Shown here piece after piece: positions 51,023 through 59,823 of a stretch of DNA of 64,000 nucleotides (within the stretch, counting starts at the first letter, position 1; the number at the start of each line of letters is the position of its first letter). The position numbers were made by a program, and so were the translations under genes. Below the pieces are notes generated by a model, which was not told the DNA's origin, made no database searches, and worked only from the letters and a program-made list of their open reading frames with translations. Source of the DNA: CBDBLK01 sp965243145 (GTDB lineage: Bacteria; Bdellovibrionota; Bacteriovoracia; Bacteriovoracales; Bacteriovoracaceae); the NCBI GenBank assembly GCA_965243145.1, contig CBDEUB010000002.1, positions 248,001 through 312,000 of the forward strand, read 5' to 3'.

Positions 51023-53128
51023 ATGAAAAAAAATCTGAATATTTTGGCCATCGGGGGGGTTTTGGCGTGTTCTCCGGGGCAGACCAACCCGCCTACGGCA
51101 CAGCTTTCTGGCCTGTCCTTGTGGATGCAAAGTTCCATTCCCGAATCTTCCCAGAGCGGGCAAAACCAAGCGGGCCTGTATTTGGCGGCCAAACAATTGA
51201 GTGCCCAGGGGCCAAATTCCCTGGCCTGCCGCAATTACCGGCAACTCGCCGCCGATACTTCCTTTCCCCTGCATGGGCTGGCGGAATTGCGCGCCCTGGA
51301 ATCCTGTGGCCAGGACAGGGCCACAATTGAAGCATGGTGGCAGGCGCGCCATGGGGATTTCTCGGGGTTTTTGCGCCGCCAATACCTGCAAGTGTCGCTG
51401 CGCATGGCCCGGCATGTGCAAAGTCGCACCTTTGAAGCGCGCTTTTTGGCCTCTCTGGCCACTTATGAAAAATTGCCCCGCCAACAGGAATCGATGTTGC
51501 GTCAAGCGTTGAGCATTGCCGAATCCACCGGAGACAATGCCCTCATCGCAGAGGTGAGGGAGGCCCTGGAGCGCATTTTTCCCCCTCCCACCTCTTCTCG
51601 CGGTTCTAAAGAGGAACAACTCTACGAGTCGGCCAGGGGGTTGGAGCGCAAGCGCCAGTATAAGGAGGCCCGCGCCCTCTACCGCCAAATTATCGAGGCC
51701 CAAGATGCGGATATGGAAGTGCGCATTGCCGCCTATGAGCGCTACGCCTTTTCCTACAAGCTGGAAATGAACCGCCCCCAGTACAGGGTGGAGCTTAATT
51801 CTATGCGTTTATGGCTGGCCAAAGAGGTCAGACGGCTGCGCGGGGAATCCGATCCCCAACTGCAACGGTGGGTGGACGAGTGGCACAAAAAGTGGATTGC
51901 CTACGCCCGCGCCCTGTGGACGGCCGATCAATTGGACGCTGGCCGCCGCCAACTTTTGGCCCTGATCAAGGAATCCCCCACCAACCCGCACCTGGTGCTG
52001 GACATTTATTGGGTGTTGGCCAATATGAGTCTGGCGGAAAAAGATTATCCCCAGGCACTCGTCCACTTTGAACGGGCGGGCCAAGTTAAAGGCGCTTCCA
52101 TGACGGCCAGCGAGCGGGTGTGGTGGGCCTTTGGTTGGACTCATTATTTGCTTAAAGATTACCCTCGGGCGGTTGGGGTTTGGCGCAAGGCCAGCGGGGA
52201 AATTTCCCGCCTGTCCTTTCAGCGCAAAGTTCAATTTTGGCAGGCCAAAGCGCATTTTTTAAACGGCGAAGAGGCGCGGGCGCGCTCCCTGTGGGAAAAG
52301 TTGGCCGAGGACGATGCCTTTGGTTATTACGGCATTATTGCCCACTTGGAAATGCAGCGGACACTGCCCCCTCTCCACGCTCCCAAATTGTCCCCCGGAG
52401 TGCAGCTTCCCACCCTCGACTGGTTGATTTATTTGGGGGAAAGGGATGTGGCCATAGACTACCTTCAAGACATTCAGGAACGCTACCGGGACACCGATGA
52501 AATCGTCGACTTGCTTCCCTACTACGCCCTGGCAGGTTGGCATGCGGGGGGAATTTTTAAATTTGCCAGATTGGAGAGTGCCCAGAGGGGGCGGGTTTCC
52601 AAAATGCTGAGTACCGTGGTCTTTCCCACTCCCTACTTGCAAGAAATTCAAACTGCGGCGCAAAAGTACGCCCTGCCGGCGGAACTCATCTACGCCATCG
52701 CCCGCCAGGAGAGCGCTTTCAATCCGATGGCCCGCTCCCCCAGCGACGCCTTTGGACTGATGCAATTGTTGCCCTCTACCGCCAAAAAAATGGGCCGTGA
52801 AGCACGGGTGCCCTACCGGGATTTTGAAGACCTCTACGACCCCGCCACCAATGTCACCCTGGGTTCTTATTATTTGCGCAAACTCTCCAATGTCTTTCAG
52901 GGCAACTTTATCGCCATGGTGGCCTCCTACAACGCCGGATCGGGCAATATCAGGAAGTGGATGAAGGCGCGCTTTCGGCCCGACCCTTTGGAATTTATCG
53001 AGATGATCCCCTATCGAGAGACTCGCAACTATGTCAAATATGTGTACCGCAACTATGTGATCTACCAGCGCTTGTTGGGCAAGAGCGTGGCCTTGAAAAA
53101 GGAATTTTTCAGCGCTCCTGCTTGGTGA
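51023..53128 (+). CDS. soluble lytic murein transglycosylase (Slt-like)
   Basis: 701 residues, ATG 51023 with a GAGGAGG site. The short leader with LACS may be a lipobox. A long superhelical (TPR-like) region is followed by the C-terminal SLT domain: LIYAIARQESAFNPMARSPS holds the catalytic Glu, then DAFGLMQLLPSTA and FIAMVASYNAGSGNIRKWM. It cleaves peptidoglycan to 1,6-anhydro products in the periplasm. The overall layout matches Slt70. Confidence 0.93.
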   Translation: MKKNLNILAIGGVLACSPGQTNPPTAQLSGLSLWMQSSIPESSQSGQNQAGLYLAAKQLSAQGPNSLACRNYRQLAADTSFPLHGLAELRALESCGQDRATIEAWWQARHGDFSGFLRRQYLQVSLRMARHVQSRTFEARFLASLATYEKLPRQQESMLRQALSIAESTGDNALIAEVREALERIFPPPTSSRGSKEEQLYESARGLERKRQYKEARALYRQIIEAQDADMEVRIAAYERYAFSYKLEMNRPQYRVELNSMRLWLAKEVRRLRGESDPQLQRWVDEWHKKWIAYARALWTADQLDAGRRQLLALIKESPTNPHLVLDIYWVLANMSLAEKDYPQALVHFERAGQVKGASMTASERVWWAFGWTHYLLKDYPRAVGVWRKASGEISRLSFQRKVQFWQAKAHFLNGEEARARSLWEKLAEDDAFGYYGIIAHLEMQRTLPPLHAPKLSPGVQLPTLDWLIYLGERDVAIDYLQDIQERYRDTDEIVDLLPYYALAGWHAGGIFKFARLESAQRGRVSKMLSTVVFPTPYLQEIQTAAQKYALPAELIYAIARQESAFNPMARSPSDAFGLMQLLPSTAKKMGREARVPYRDFEDLYDPATNVTLGSYYLRKLSNVFQGNFIAMVASYNAGSGNIRKWMKARFRPDPLEFIEMIPYRETRNYVKYVYRNYVIYQRLLGKSVALKKEFFSAPAW

Positions 53129-54557
53129 TGTTGAAGGCCGCCTGGAAGGGTTCGCGGGTGCGCTGGGGAAAGCGTTTGGTGATGTCCAAAAAGGCCTTGA
53201 GCAGGTAGGTGCGGTCGACGCTTTGCCCTTGGAAGCGCTTGATGGTGTGGACGAAAATATCGCTGATTTCGATCACTTCCGCCAGAGGGTGAATCTTCCC
53301 GCTCATTTTTCCCTGCACTTTGTTTTCGATGGCGTGGTGTTGGCGGATAATTTGCGGTACCACGGCGGGAATGGAGGGCATTTTGGCGATGATCTCCGCT
53401 CCTTTTTGCGGATGGTTGCGGTAGATATTTTCCAATTGGTTTTTTTCGTCGCCGAAAATTTTTTTGCCATTCAAACGATCCAGTAAAATTTCTTCGTTCA
53501 GGTAGCGCTGGGACTCGTCCACCGAATCGTACATATTGTTTTGATCGACTTCCCGAATAAGCCCCACATCGTGAAACAGGGCCGCCACGCCTAAAATTTC
53601 AATGCTTTTCTGGGATTCCAGGCCCATTTGTTTGGCCATAACGGAGGCCACTGCCAGCACGCTGGTGCTGTGCTGGAATTGGCCCGCTTCCCGGATCAGG
53701 GATTTCAAAAAATCGTCTTTTTGTGCATTTTCCACCACCAAGTGGAAGACTTCTTTAACATTTTTCTGGGCGTGCACCAGGGAGTGGTTGTCAACCCCCA
53801 GTCCATACAGGGTTTGGGTGGTGGCCTCCACTTGATTGAACAGAAGGCCGAATTTTTTTTGTACGCCAACATGTTCTTTGTTGAGAATGTTGGGGGTGAT
53901 GATTTTGCAGTATTCGATATACTTTTGGCGGTCGCCCTTTAAAATGTATAAGTATTTGAGGTCTTTGTGGGCGTAATTGGAGAGGCGTTCCAGTTCCAGC
54001 TTGTCGCCCACCCGGAACAATTTGAGAAACTTGTCCCCCGCCAGTTTGATGTAGAGGTCGAACAGGGATTTGTTTCCCGGCACAAAAAGGTCGATGCGGA
54101 TGGGGTGGTAGTCGCTTTTCCCCTCTACGAAGAGTTCTTTTTCTGCCCAAATTTCTTCGCCGGAGTAGACGCTTTGCAAGCGCGATCCAACGATGTCCTT
54201 GATTTCCTTCACTCCGAAGGGTTTGACCAGTTGGCGACTGATGCCCAGCTTTTGGTAGTCCAGGTTTTTGTCCAGTCCCGTTTTCATATCTTCGATCAAA
54301 ACCAGTGGGATGCTGGGGAGGTGGGCCAGAGCGGATTGGATGATTTGGCACCCGTAATGGGCCAAAAGGTTGGAACTCACCAAAACGGCGAGCAAGGGAT
54401 CACCTTGGCCCTGCGCCTGGGCGCGGATCAGGGTTTCCGCCCCCTGGGCGTCTTCCACAAAGTGGAATTTGAGGTGCTGCACTTCCGCAATGGCCTTAAA
54501 CTGCTCATAAAAGGCCGTGTCGGAGTCGGCCACCAAAATGGTCTTGCTGTTTTCCAT
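53109..54557 (-). CDS. HD-GYP-like domain protein with degenerate receiver
   Basis: 482 residues. Residues 1-115 look like a receiver (TILVADSDTAFYEQFKAIAE; VKPFGVKEI) in which the phospho-acceptor position is SS (AVLVSSN), so phosphorylation is doubtful. A central unknown domain follows. The C-terminal HD domain includes LFHDVGLI near 320, YRNHPQKGAEI near 383 and QHHAI near 408, like cyclic-di-GMP phosphodiesterases but without a GYP triplet. It may be a non-catalytic signalling relative. The end overlaps slt by 20 bases. Confidence 0.8.
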   Translation of the reverse strand: MENSKTILVADSDTAFYEQFKAIAEVQHLKFHFVEDAQGAETLIRAQAQGQGDPLLAVLVSSNLLAHYGCQIIQSALAHLPSIPLVLIEDMKTGLDKNLDYQKLGISRQLVKPFGVKEIKDIVGSRLQSVYSGEEIWAEKELFVEGKSDYHPIRIDLFVPGNKSLFDLYIKLAGDKFLKLFRVGDKLELERLSNYAHKDLKYLYILKGDRQKYIEYCKIITPNILNKEHVGVQKKFGLLFNQVEATTQTLYGLGVDNHSLVHAQKNVKEVFHLVVENAQKDDFLKSLIREAGQFQHSTSVLAVASVMAKQMGLESQKSIEILGVAALFHDVGLIREVDQNNMYDSVDESQRYLNEEILLDRLNGKKIFGDEKNQLENIYRNHPQKGAEIIAKMPSIPAVVPQIIRQHHAIENKVQGKMSGKIHPLAEVIEISDIFVHTIKRFQGQSVDRTYLLKAFLDITKRFPQRTREPFQAAFNITKQER

Positions 54558-54622
54558 CAGTGGGCATTATCGGCGTTTAAGGCCCGCTTTTGTATTTAAA
54601 AAAATGTAACCAGTACTTGCTT

Positions 54623-56932
54623 TTAATGTGGCCTTAAAAGATTTTTAAACAAATTTTTGCACCAATGGGGTTTGGCCATCATTTTTTTAAGTTGCCAATT
54701 TTTAGCGAGATACAAGTTTAGCAGATGATAGTTAAGGGTTAAATCAACGGTTTTGATTTTGAGTGCGCTTATTTGGCCAGAATTTTGTGCCAGGGGAATT
54801 GCTTTGGCCAAAGCTGAGATTTTATTTTTTTTGCTCAGATCGGCCACACTGGTTAATAATCTTTGCAATTCATCAAACTCAGGGTTTCCCAACTCTAAAA
54901 CGGTCGCTATTTTTTGGTTGAAGGCATCCACTGTCGTCGGATATTCTCTATTGGTTAATTCTTCAAAAGCGTCGATAAGATCGGAAGGATTATCGAATTT
55001 GTCAAAATAGATTGAGGCCAAAAATATGGCCCTCTGTGGATGGTTTGAAAAAAAATGGAATTGTTCCAATCTCTCGTAATCTTCCAGGTTTTGCATCAAA
55101 CGGGAGATGTTGGCCCTAACTTCTTTGTAGGCCTCATATCTTACATTCTCATCCGAATCCTCCAATTCTTGCGCAATCCAGGCCATTTGGTTTAGGTTGC
55201 TCGCTTTTGAAAGTAAATAGGGGCCAAGTTTGGATTTGGCCCGAGAATCGCTTTGTATGAGAATCTCGTACCAATCGCCAACACTCAATTCAAAATCTTT
55301 CATTTTATGGAATCTCTTATTGATAAAGTCGATCACGATTCGTAAAAATTCCGAAGAACGATTTTGTTCTAAGGGTTTGACTATATTCAAGATAAAACTG
55401 TTCGCATTATAGAGATTAAAGTCAAAATATTGATTCAATAGATCCTTGGCATCCAATTGGTGTTGTTTGGCAAAAGAGAACAGGGCATGGGGATGGAGGG
55501 AGTTCCGTATCAAAAGGTCTTCATGGCCGGCAAAGAAGATTTTTTTTGCCAATCTGTTCATCTCTTCATGATTGAGTTGGTTGGCCTGTAACAGGGCATT
55601 GATTTCATCAAGTGTTGAAACTTTGCGGGCCTCCTGGTCCAAAAATTTGGCGTGAAGTGAAATTTCTCGCTGGACAAAGGCCTGTATGGCATCGGCAATA
55701 TCTTTGCTTTGGGAATAGGCCGCTTTGAAGAATAGAAATTTTTGTGGAGAATTAATTTCTGCGAGTAGGGCAAAGCGTTCTCTGAGTTGTTTTGTGAGAG
55801 GATCCCTTTTTATAACTTTTTTCACCCTCTCTATTGCTTGCGGATTGTTCAAGTTGTGAAGGTCTTGATATCCGGCCTTAACGACGAGTTGGTGTGTTAT
55901 AAAATTGAAAAGTTCTTCGTGGATTTCGTTTGACAGTTGCAGATAGTTGCCAAGATGGTGGTGATAGTTTTCTTCGTGTATCAGAAGGCCAAACTTGAGT
56001 GCTGCAAGCTGGGAGTGCTTTGAGAATTGGAGGACTTTTTCGTGCAATTGATTTATGGATTTTGGCCTAAACTTCGCGATGGCCTTCAAGGCCTCGATTT
56101 GGTAGTGGTTGCTGAATTTTAAAAAGTAGTTGTATGCGTGATTTGTAATGAAATGGCCCAGGATGGGAATGGCAATTTTCAGCGCCTCGATCTGGTGTGG
56201 GTTTCTAAATTTTAAAATGTGGCCATAATCACTGGAAATGTTGATTTTCCTGGCCGGAGAGGCGTATTTTAAAGCATCAGTTTGGTGTGTATTCCTAAAT
56301 TTTAAAAGGAAGTTGTAATCGTAGTGTATGTTGGTTCTTCTGATCGAGATAATATGCTCTAGTGCTTTTATTTGATATTGGTTTTCAAACTTTAAGATGG
56401 AGTCATAATCATCCCGTACATTCATTTTTCTGAACGGGATGATATATTCCAGAGCTTCAATTTGGTATGGATTTTTAAATTTTAGGAAATGGCCATAATG
56501 ATACCTGATGAAAACCCCTAAAAAGGGAATGGCGCATTTTAAGGCCCTAACTTGATGTGAATTGGTGAATTTTAAAATATGGCCATAGTCGTGGTGGATG
56601 CTCATTCCTCTCACCGCGATGGCATGTTTCAAGGCCTCGACTTGGTGTGGATTATTAAATTTTAAAATGAAGTTGTAATCAAATGTGATCATGTCTCCTC
56701 TCACAGAGGTGGCATATTTTAGGGCCGCAATTTGGTGGTGGTTTTGAAAGCGTTTCAGATATTCAACATCTTGGCCTACCGATTGGCCGCGATAAGGAGA
56801 GACAATGGCGTGGGCCTCATCGGCCATGGAGGCCTGGCCAGCACTCGGGGCCTGCCAGTACGAGAAAAGGCAAAAGAAACTCCACAAGGCCGCAGGCCTG
56901 GAGAAATGAACTTTTTTAATGCGTAATGACAC
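54623..56932 (-). CDS. secreted protein built of 30-residue tandem repeats
   Basis: 769 residues from GTG 56932 (GGAAG 5 bases upstream). The frame stays open antisense to gltX, but only this start gives a signal peptide (WSFFCLFSYWQAPSAGQA). Residues 60-330 consist of nine repeats of 30-31 residues with consensus LKFxNxHQxEALKxAI followed by a basic/aromatic half ending DYxxI. The C-terminal 430 residues are helical, charged and without a known domain. Repeats resemble alpha-helical solenoid units but match no family I know. The gene is AT-rich yet full of GGCC, so it appears native. Confidence 0.8.
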   Translation of the reverse strand: MSLRIKKVHFSRPAALWSFFCLFSYWQAPSAGQASMADEAHAIVSPYRGQSVGQDVEYLKRFQNHHQIAALKYATSVRGDMITFDYNFILKFNNPHQVEALKHAIAVRGMSIHHDYGHILKFTNSHQVRALKCAIPFLGVFIRYHYGHFLKFKNPYQIEALEYIIPFRKMNVRDDYDSILKFENQYQIKALEHIISIRRTNIHYDYNFLLKFRNTHQTDALKYASPARKINISSDYGHILKFRNPHQIEALKIAIPILGHFITNHAYNYFLKFSNHYQIEALKAIAKFRPKSINQLHEKVLQFSKHSQLAALKFGLLIHEENYHHHLGNYLQLSNEIHEELFNFITHQLVVKAGYQDLHNLNNPQAIERVKKVIKRDPLTKQLRERFALLAEINSPQKFLFFKAAYSQSKDIADAIQAFVQREISLHAKFLDQEARKVSTLDEINALLQANQLNHEEMNRLAKKIFFAGHEDLLIRNSLHPHALFSFAKQHQLDAKDLLNQYFDFNLYNANSFILNIVKPLEQNRSSEFLRIVIDFINKRFHKMKDFELSVGDWYEILIQSDSRAKSKLGPYLLSKASNLNQMAWIAQELEDSDENVRYEAYKEVRANISRLMQNLEDYERLEQFHFFSNHPQRAIFLASIYFDKFDNPSDLIDAFEELTNREYPTTVDAFNQKIATVLELGNPEFDELQRLLTSVADLSKKNKISALAKAIPLAQNSGQISALKIKTVDLTLNYHLLNLYLAKNWQLKKMMAKPHWCKNLFKNLLRPH
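55943..56755 (-). repeat. nine tandem ~90-bp coding repeats
   Basis: DNA units of 90 bases (one of 93) encode the 30-residue repeats of the secreted protein. They are diverged at DNA level, with conserved positions Phe3, Asn5, Gln8, Ala11, Leu12 and a Tyr near 27, so they are old rather than recently expanded. Confidence 0.8.
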
Positions 56933-56976
56933 AGCACTTCCAACTTGTTGAGAAAGGACAAATCTTGGCCTTCCTT

Positions 56977-58368
56977 TTAAGAGATTGACAACCGTTGCAG
57001 TAAAGTTTCCGCGGGAGTGAGGGAGATGAGGTTTTTTAAATCTGGCCCTTGAAGGTGTCCGGTTAGGGCCAAACGCAGGCCCTGGAAAAGCGCCTTGCCC
57101 TTGAGGCCCAAGTGGCCTTTGAGGTGGGCGATCCAGGCCTCGATGTCTTTGGGTGTGGGGTAGGGAGTGCCCGCCTCCACCATTTTTTGCACTTCGTCGC
57201 GCAAATAGTTTAACACTGAAGCATCGGGAGGTTCCGCCGCTGGCCCACAATGGAAGATCAATTCCAAATGGGGTTCCAACTCCCCGGGCAAGTTGATCTT
57301 TTCCACGAATGTCCGCAAGAAGCGCTTTTGCCAGTCCTCCCCCTGCCGGTGGAAGGGGTTGTCCGCGCCTATCCACTGGCGGCAGTGGTTTAACAATTCG
57401 CCGTCGGAGAGGCGGCGCAGGTGTTGGCCATTGATGTGTTGGAGTTTTTCCAAGTCGTAGATGGCGGGGGACTTGTGCAATTTGCGCAATTGGAACCAGG
57501 AGGTGGCCTCCTCCAGGGTAAAGATGTCCTGGCCCTCGGGGTGGGCGTGGCCCAACAGGCACAGATAGTTGGCCAAGGCCTGGGGCAAATAACCTTCTCT
57601 CCGGTATTGGCCCACGGAGGTGGCGGCACTGCGTTTAGAAAGTTTTTGGCGGTTTTCATCCACCAGCAGGGAGCAGTGGGCGAATTGGGGCGGGGGAACC
57701 TCCAGGGCCGCGTAGAGCATCAGTTGGCGCACGGTGTTGTTTAAGTGCTCTTCCCCGCGGATGACATGGGTGATCCCCATTTTCCAGTCGTCTACCACGC
57801 AACAAAAATTATAGACTGGCCGGCCGTCGGAACGGAGTAGGACAAAGTCCCCCACCATGTCCGGGGGAAAGGAAACCTCTCCCCTCACCAAATCGGTAAA
57901 GTTCCAACTCGTGTCGGGATTTTTAAAGCGCAAGACAAAGTTTTCGCCGGCGGTGATGCGCTCTTGGGCCTCGGCCGGATTCATGTCCCGGAAGCGGCCG
58001 TGGTAGGCGTGGGGGGCCAGGCCCTCGTTCTCCGCTTGGGCAGTGAGTTTTTCCAACTCGTCGGGGGACAAAAAACAGGGGTAGGCATGGCCCCGTTTGG
58101 CCAAATCTTGGGCCACTGATTGGTAGAGTTTCAGGCGTTCGCTCTGGCGGCAGGGGGCCTGATCGAAAGAGAGTCCGCACCAGCGCAAATCCTCTATCAT
58201 CGCCTCTTCGTATTCTTTTCGTGATCGCGCCTGGTCGGTGTCCTCAATGCGCAGGAGGAACTGCCCCCCCGCCGCCCGTGCGGCGAGGTGTCCGTAGATA
58301 GCGGTACGAGCACCTCCAATATGGAGGTGTCCAGTGGGACTTGGGGCAAATCGAACGCGAACAGACAC
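56977..58368 (-). CDS. gltX: glutamyl-tRNA synthetase
   Basis: 463 residues from GTG 58368. The HIGH motif is PSPTGHLHIGGARTAIYGHL at the N-terminus. LLRIEDTDQARSRKEYEEAM follows. KMSKS appears as KLSKRSAATSV near 243, as usual in bacterial GluRS. The C-terminal anticodon-binding domain is present. It charges tRNA-Glu (and possibly tRNA-Gln). Upstream on the same strand, 39 bases away, is a zinc-ribbon protein. Confidence 0.96.
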   Translation of the reverse strand: MSVRVRFAPSPTGHLHIGGARTAIYGHLAARAAGGQFLLRIEDTDQARSRKEYEEAMIEDLRWCGLSFDQAPCRQSERLKLYQSVAQDLAKRGHAYPCFLSPDELEKLTAQAENEGLAPHAYHGRFRDMNPAEAQERITAGENFVLRFKNPDTSWNFTDLVRGEVSFPPDMVGDFVLLRSDGRPVYNFCCVVDDWKMGITHVIRGEEHLNNTVRQLMLYAALEVPPPQFAHCSLLVDENRQKLSKRSAATSVGQYRREGYLPQALANYLCLLGHAHPEGQDIFTLEEATSWFQLRKLHKSPAIYDLEKLQHINGQHLRRLSDGELLNHCRQWIGADNPFHRQGEDWQKRFLRTFVEKINLPGELEPHLELIFHCGPAAEPPDASVLNYLRDEVQKMVEAGTPYPTPKDIEAWIAHLKGHLGLKGKALFQGLRLALTGHLQGPDLKNLISLTPAETLLQRLSIS

Positions 58369-58407
58369 ACTATCCTCGCCAGTAGGCCACTGACCAAAAA
58401 CCTGTTT

Positions 58408-58647
58408 TTACCATTTGTCATTGGGATTGGCGAGTCCTAAAGACTGGGCAAAGAGGTTGTGCTTTTTAAAAAAGCGCGGCTCTCCCAGGCAAAACAGTTC
58501 TGTATGGCACAGGGGGCACAATTGGCCCTTGGGCCGGCGGCCCACTTTATTTTTTTTCATTTGGTACAGGCGCATGGGTTGAAGACTGGCCTTTGGCCCA
58601 CAGCGCAGTTTAAAATTTCTATCTTCGCTCTCGCAGCAGTCGCACAT
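58408..58647 (-). CDS. small zinc-ribbon-like protein
   Basis: 79 residues from ATG 58647. It has paired cysteines in MCDCCESEDRNFKLRC and CPLCHTELFC, suggesting one or two zinc sites, in a basic protein (QMKKNKVGRRPKGQL). It lies directly upstream of gltX on the same strand and may be co-transcribed. No function known. Confidence 0.7.
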   Translation of the reverse strand: MCDCCESEDRNFKLRCGPKASLQPMRLYQMKKNKVGRRPKGQLCPLCHTELFCLGEPRFFKKHNLFAQSLGLANPNDKW

Positions 58648-58698
58648 CAGAGGAACCCCTGGTGAATAAAACAAACTTAGTTGGTTTATTTTTACACA

Positions 58699-59745
58699 AT
58701 GAGTTATAAAAAATCAATTCAATTGTTTTTAAATGGCCTGAGTTTAGTCGCCTTAACTCTCTCCTGTGCCGTTCCCCAGGTTCCCGTGCCAGTGGCCAAA
58801 AAATCCAAAAAGGCCCAAGAGATAGAACGGGCCGAGATTCAAGGGGACACCTCGGTGCGGGAGTATTGCCGGGAAATAGAACAGTCTTTTCAACGCTACG
58901 GTTGGGGCCGCAGCGGTTGCCGGGGCCGAACATGGTTGGCCTACCGCCAGACTTCGGTGCAAGGGCGGCCTCTGGCCTTTCAGATTTTTGGGGATTGGGC
59001 ACAAAAGCAAAGGCATCCCCGGGAAGTCAACACCACTCTCATTTTATGTGCCGTCCACGGCGACGAGGTGACTCCAGTCAAATTTTGCTACGACATTTTG
59101 AACTTTTTGCAAAACCGCCAGCGGCACCAGCTTTCCCTGGAGCACAGTTTGGTGGTGGTTGCCCCCCTGGTGAATCCCGACGCCTATTTGAAAAAGCGGC
59201 CCACCCGCACCAACGCCAACGGGGTGGATGTCAACCGCAATTTCCCCACTGCCGACTTTGATACCCGCGCCCTGTCCATGTGGCGGCGGCGCTACCGCAG
59301 CGACCCCCGCCGCTATCCAGGATTGCGGCCGATGAGTGAGCCGGAGACCGCTTTTCAGGTGGATTTGATCGAGACTTTTGCCCCCGACAAAATTATCAGC
59401 GTTCACGCCCCCTTGAGCATGTTGGATTACGATGGGCCAGAGGGCCACTACGACGGGGGAAGAATCGGCCCCTCGGCCAATCAACTGTTGATGAACATGG
59501 GCCAAAAGGCGCGCAGTTTGCGCATTAAAAACTATCCCTTTTTTCCCGGCAGCCTGGGCAATTGGGCGGGCCACGAGCGCAATATCCCCACTTTTACCCT
59601 GGAATTGCCCTCCAGCGACAACCGCCACCACCGGCGCTACTGGAGGCTCTTTAAAGATTCCGTGGTTTTGGCCATCGAGCACGGACTCGACGAAGATATA
59701 GATTTGGCCCTGGAGGACACCCGCGAAGCACCATCTCCGCGATAG
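58699..59745 (+). CDS. M14-family zinc carboxypeptidase lipoprotein (MpaA-like)
   Basis: 348 residues from ATG 58699 (TTG 58681 also in frame). The lipobox LTLSC marks a lipoprotein. Zinc ligands are in LCAVHGDEVTPVKF near 118 and IISVHAPLSM near 233. The substrate-binding stretch is NANGVDVNRNFPT near 175, and the catalytic Glu is in FTLELPSS near 299. This fits murein-tripeptide amidases and carboxypeptidases that trim peptidoglycan peptides. Likely periplasmic or outer-membrane bound. Confidence 0.87.
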   Translation: MSYKKSIQLFLNGLSLVALTLSCAVPQVPVPVAKKSKKAQEIERAEIQGDTSVREYCREIEQSFQRYGWGRSGCRGRTWLAYRQTSVQGRPLAFQIFGDWAQKQRHPREVNTTLILCAVHGDEVTPVKFCYDILNFLQNRQRHQLSLEHSLVVVAPLVNPDAYLKKRPTRTNANGVDVNRNFPTADFDTRALSMWRRRYRSDPRRYPGLRPMSEPETAFQVDLIETFAPDKIISVHAPLSMLDYDGPEGHYDGGRIGPSANQLLMNMGQKARSLRIKNYPFFPGSLGNWAGHERNIPTFTLELPSSDNRHHRRYWRLFKDSVVLAIEHGLDEDIDLALEDTREAPSPR

Positions 59746-59823
59746 TCGCCCCTTTGATCGACAACATTTATTGACCGGCAAAATACTCCTGGGGGTGGAG
59801 GGGTGTGGTTTATAATGGGGGTG

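Noticed and set aside
56933..57562. N-terminal extension of the 30-residue-repeat protein
   Set aside because: Lies wholly antisense to gltX; the internal GTG 56932 has a ribosome site and signal peptide.
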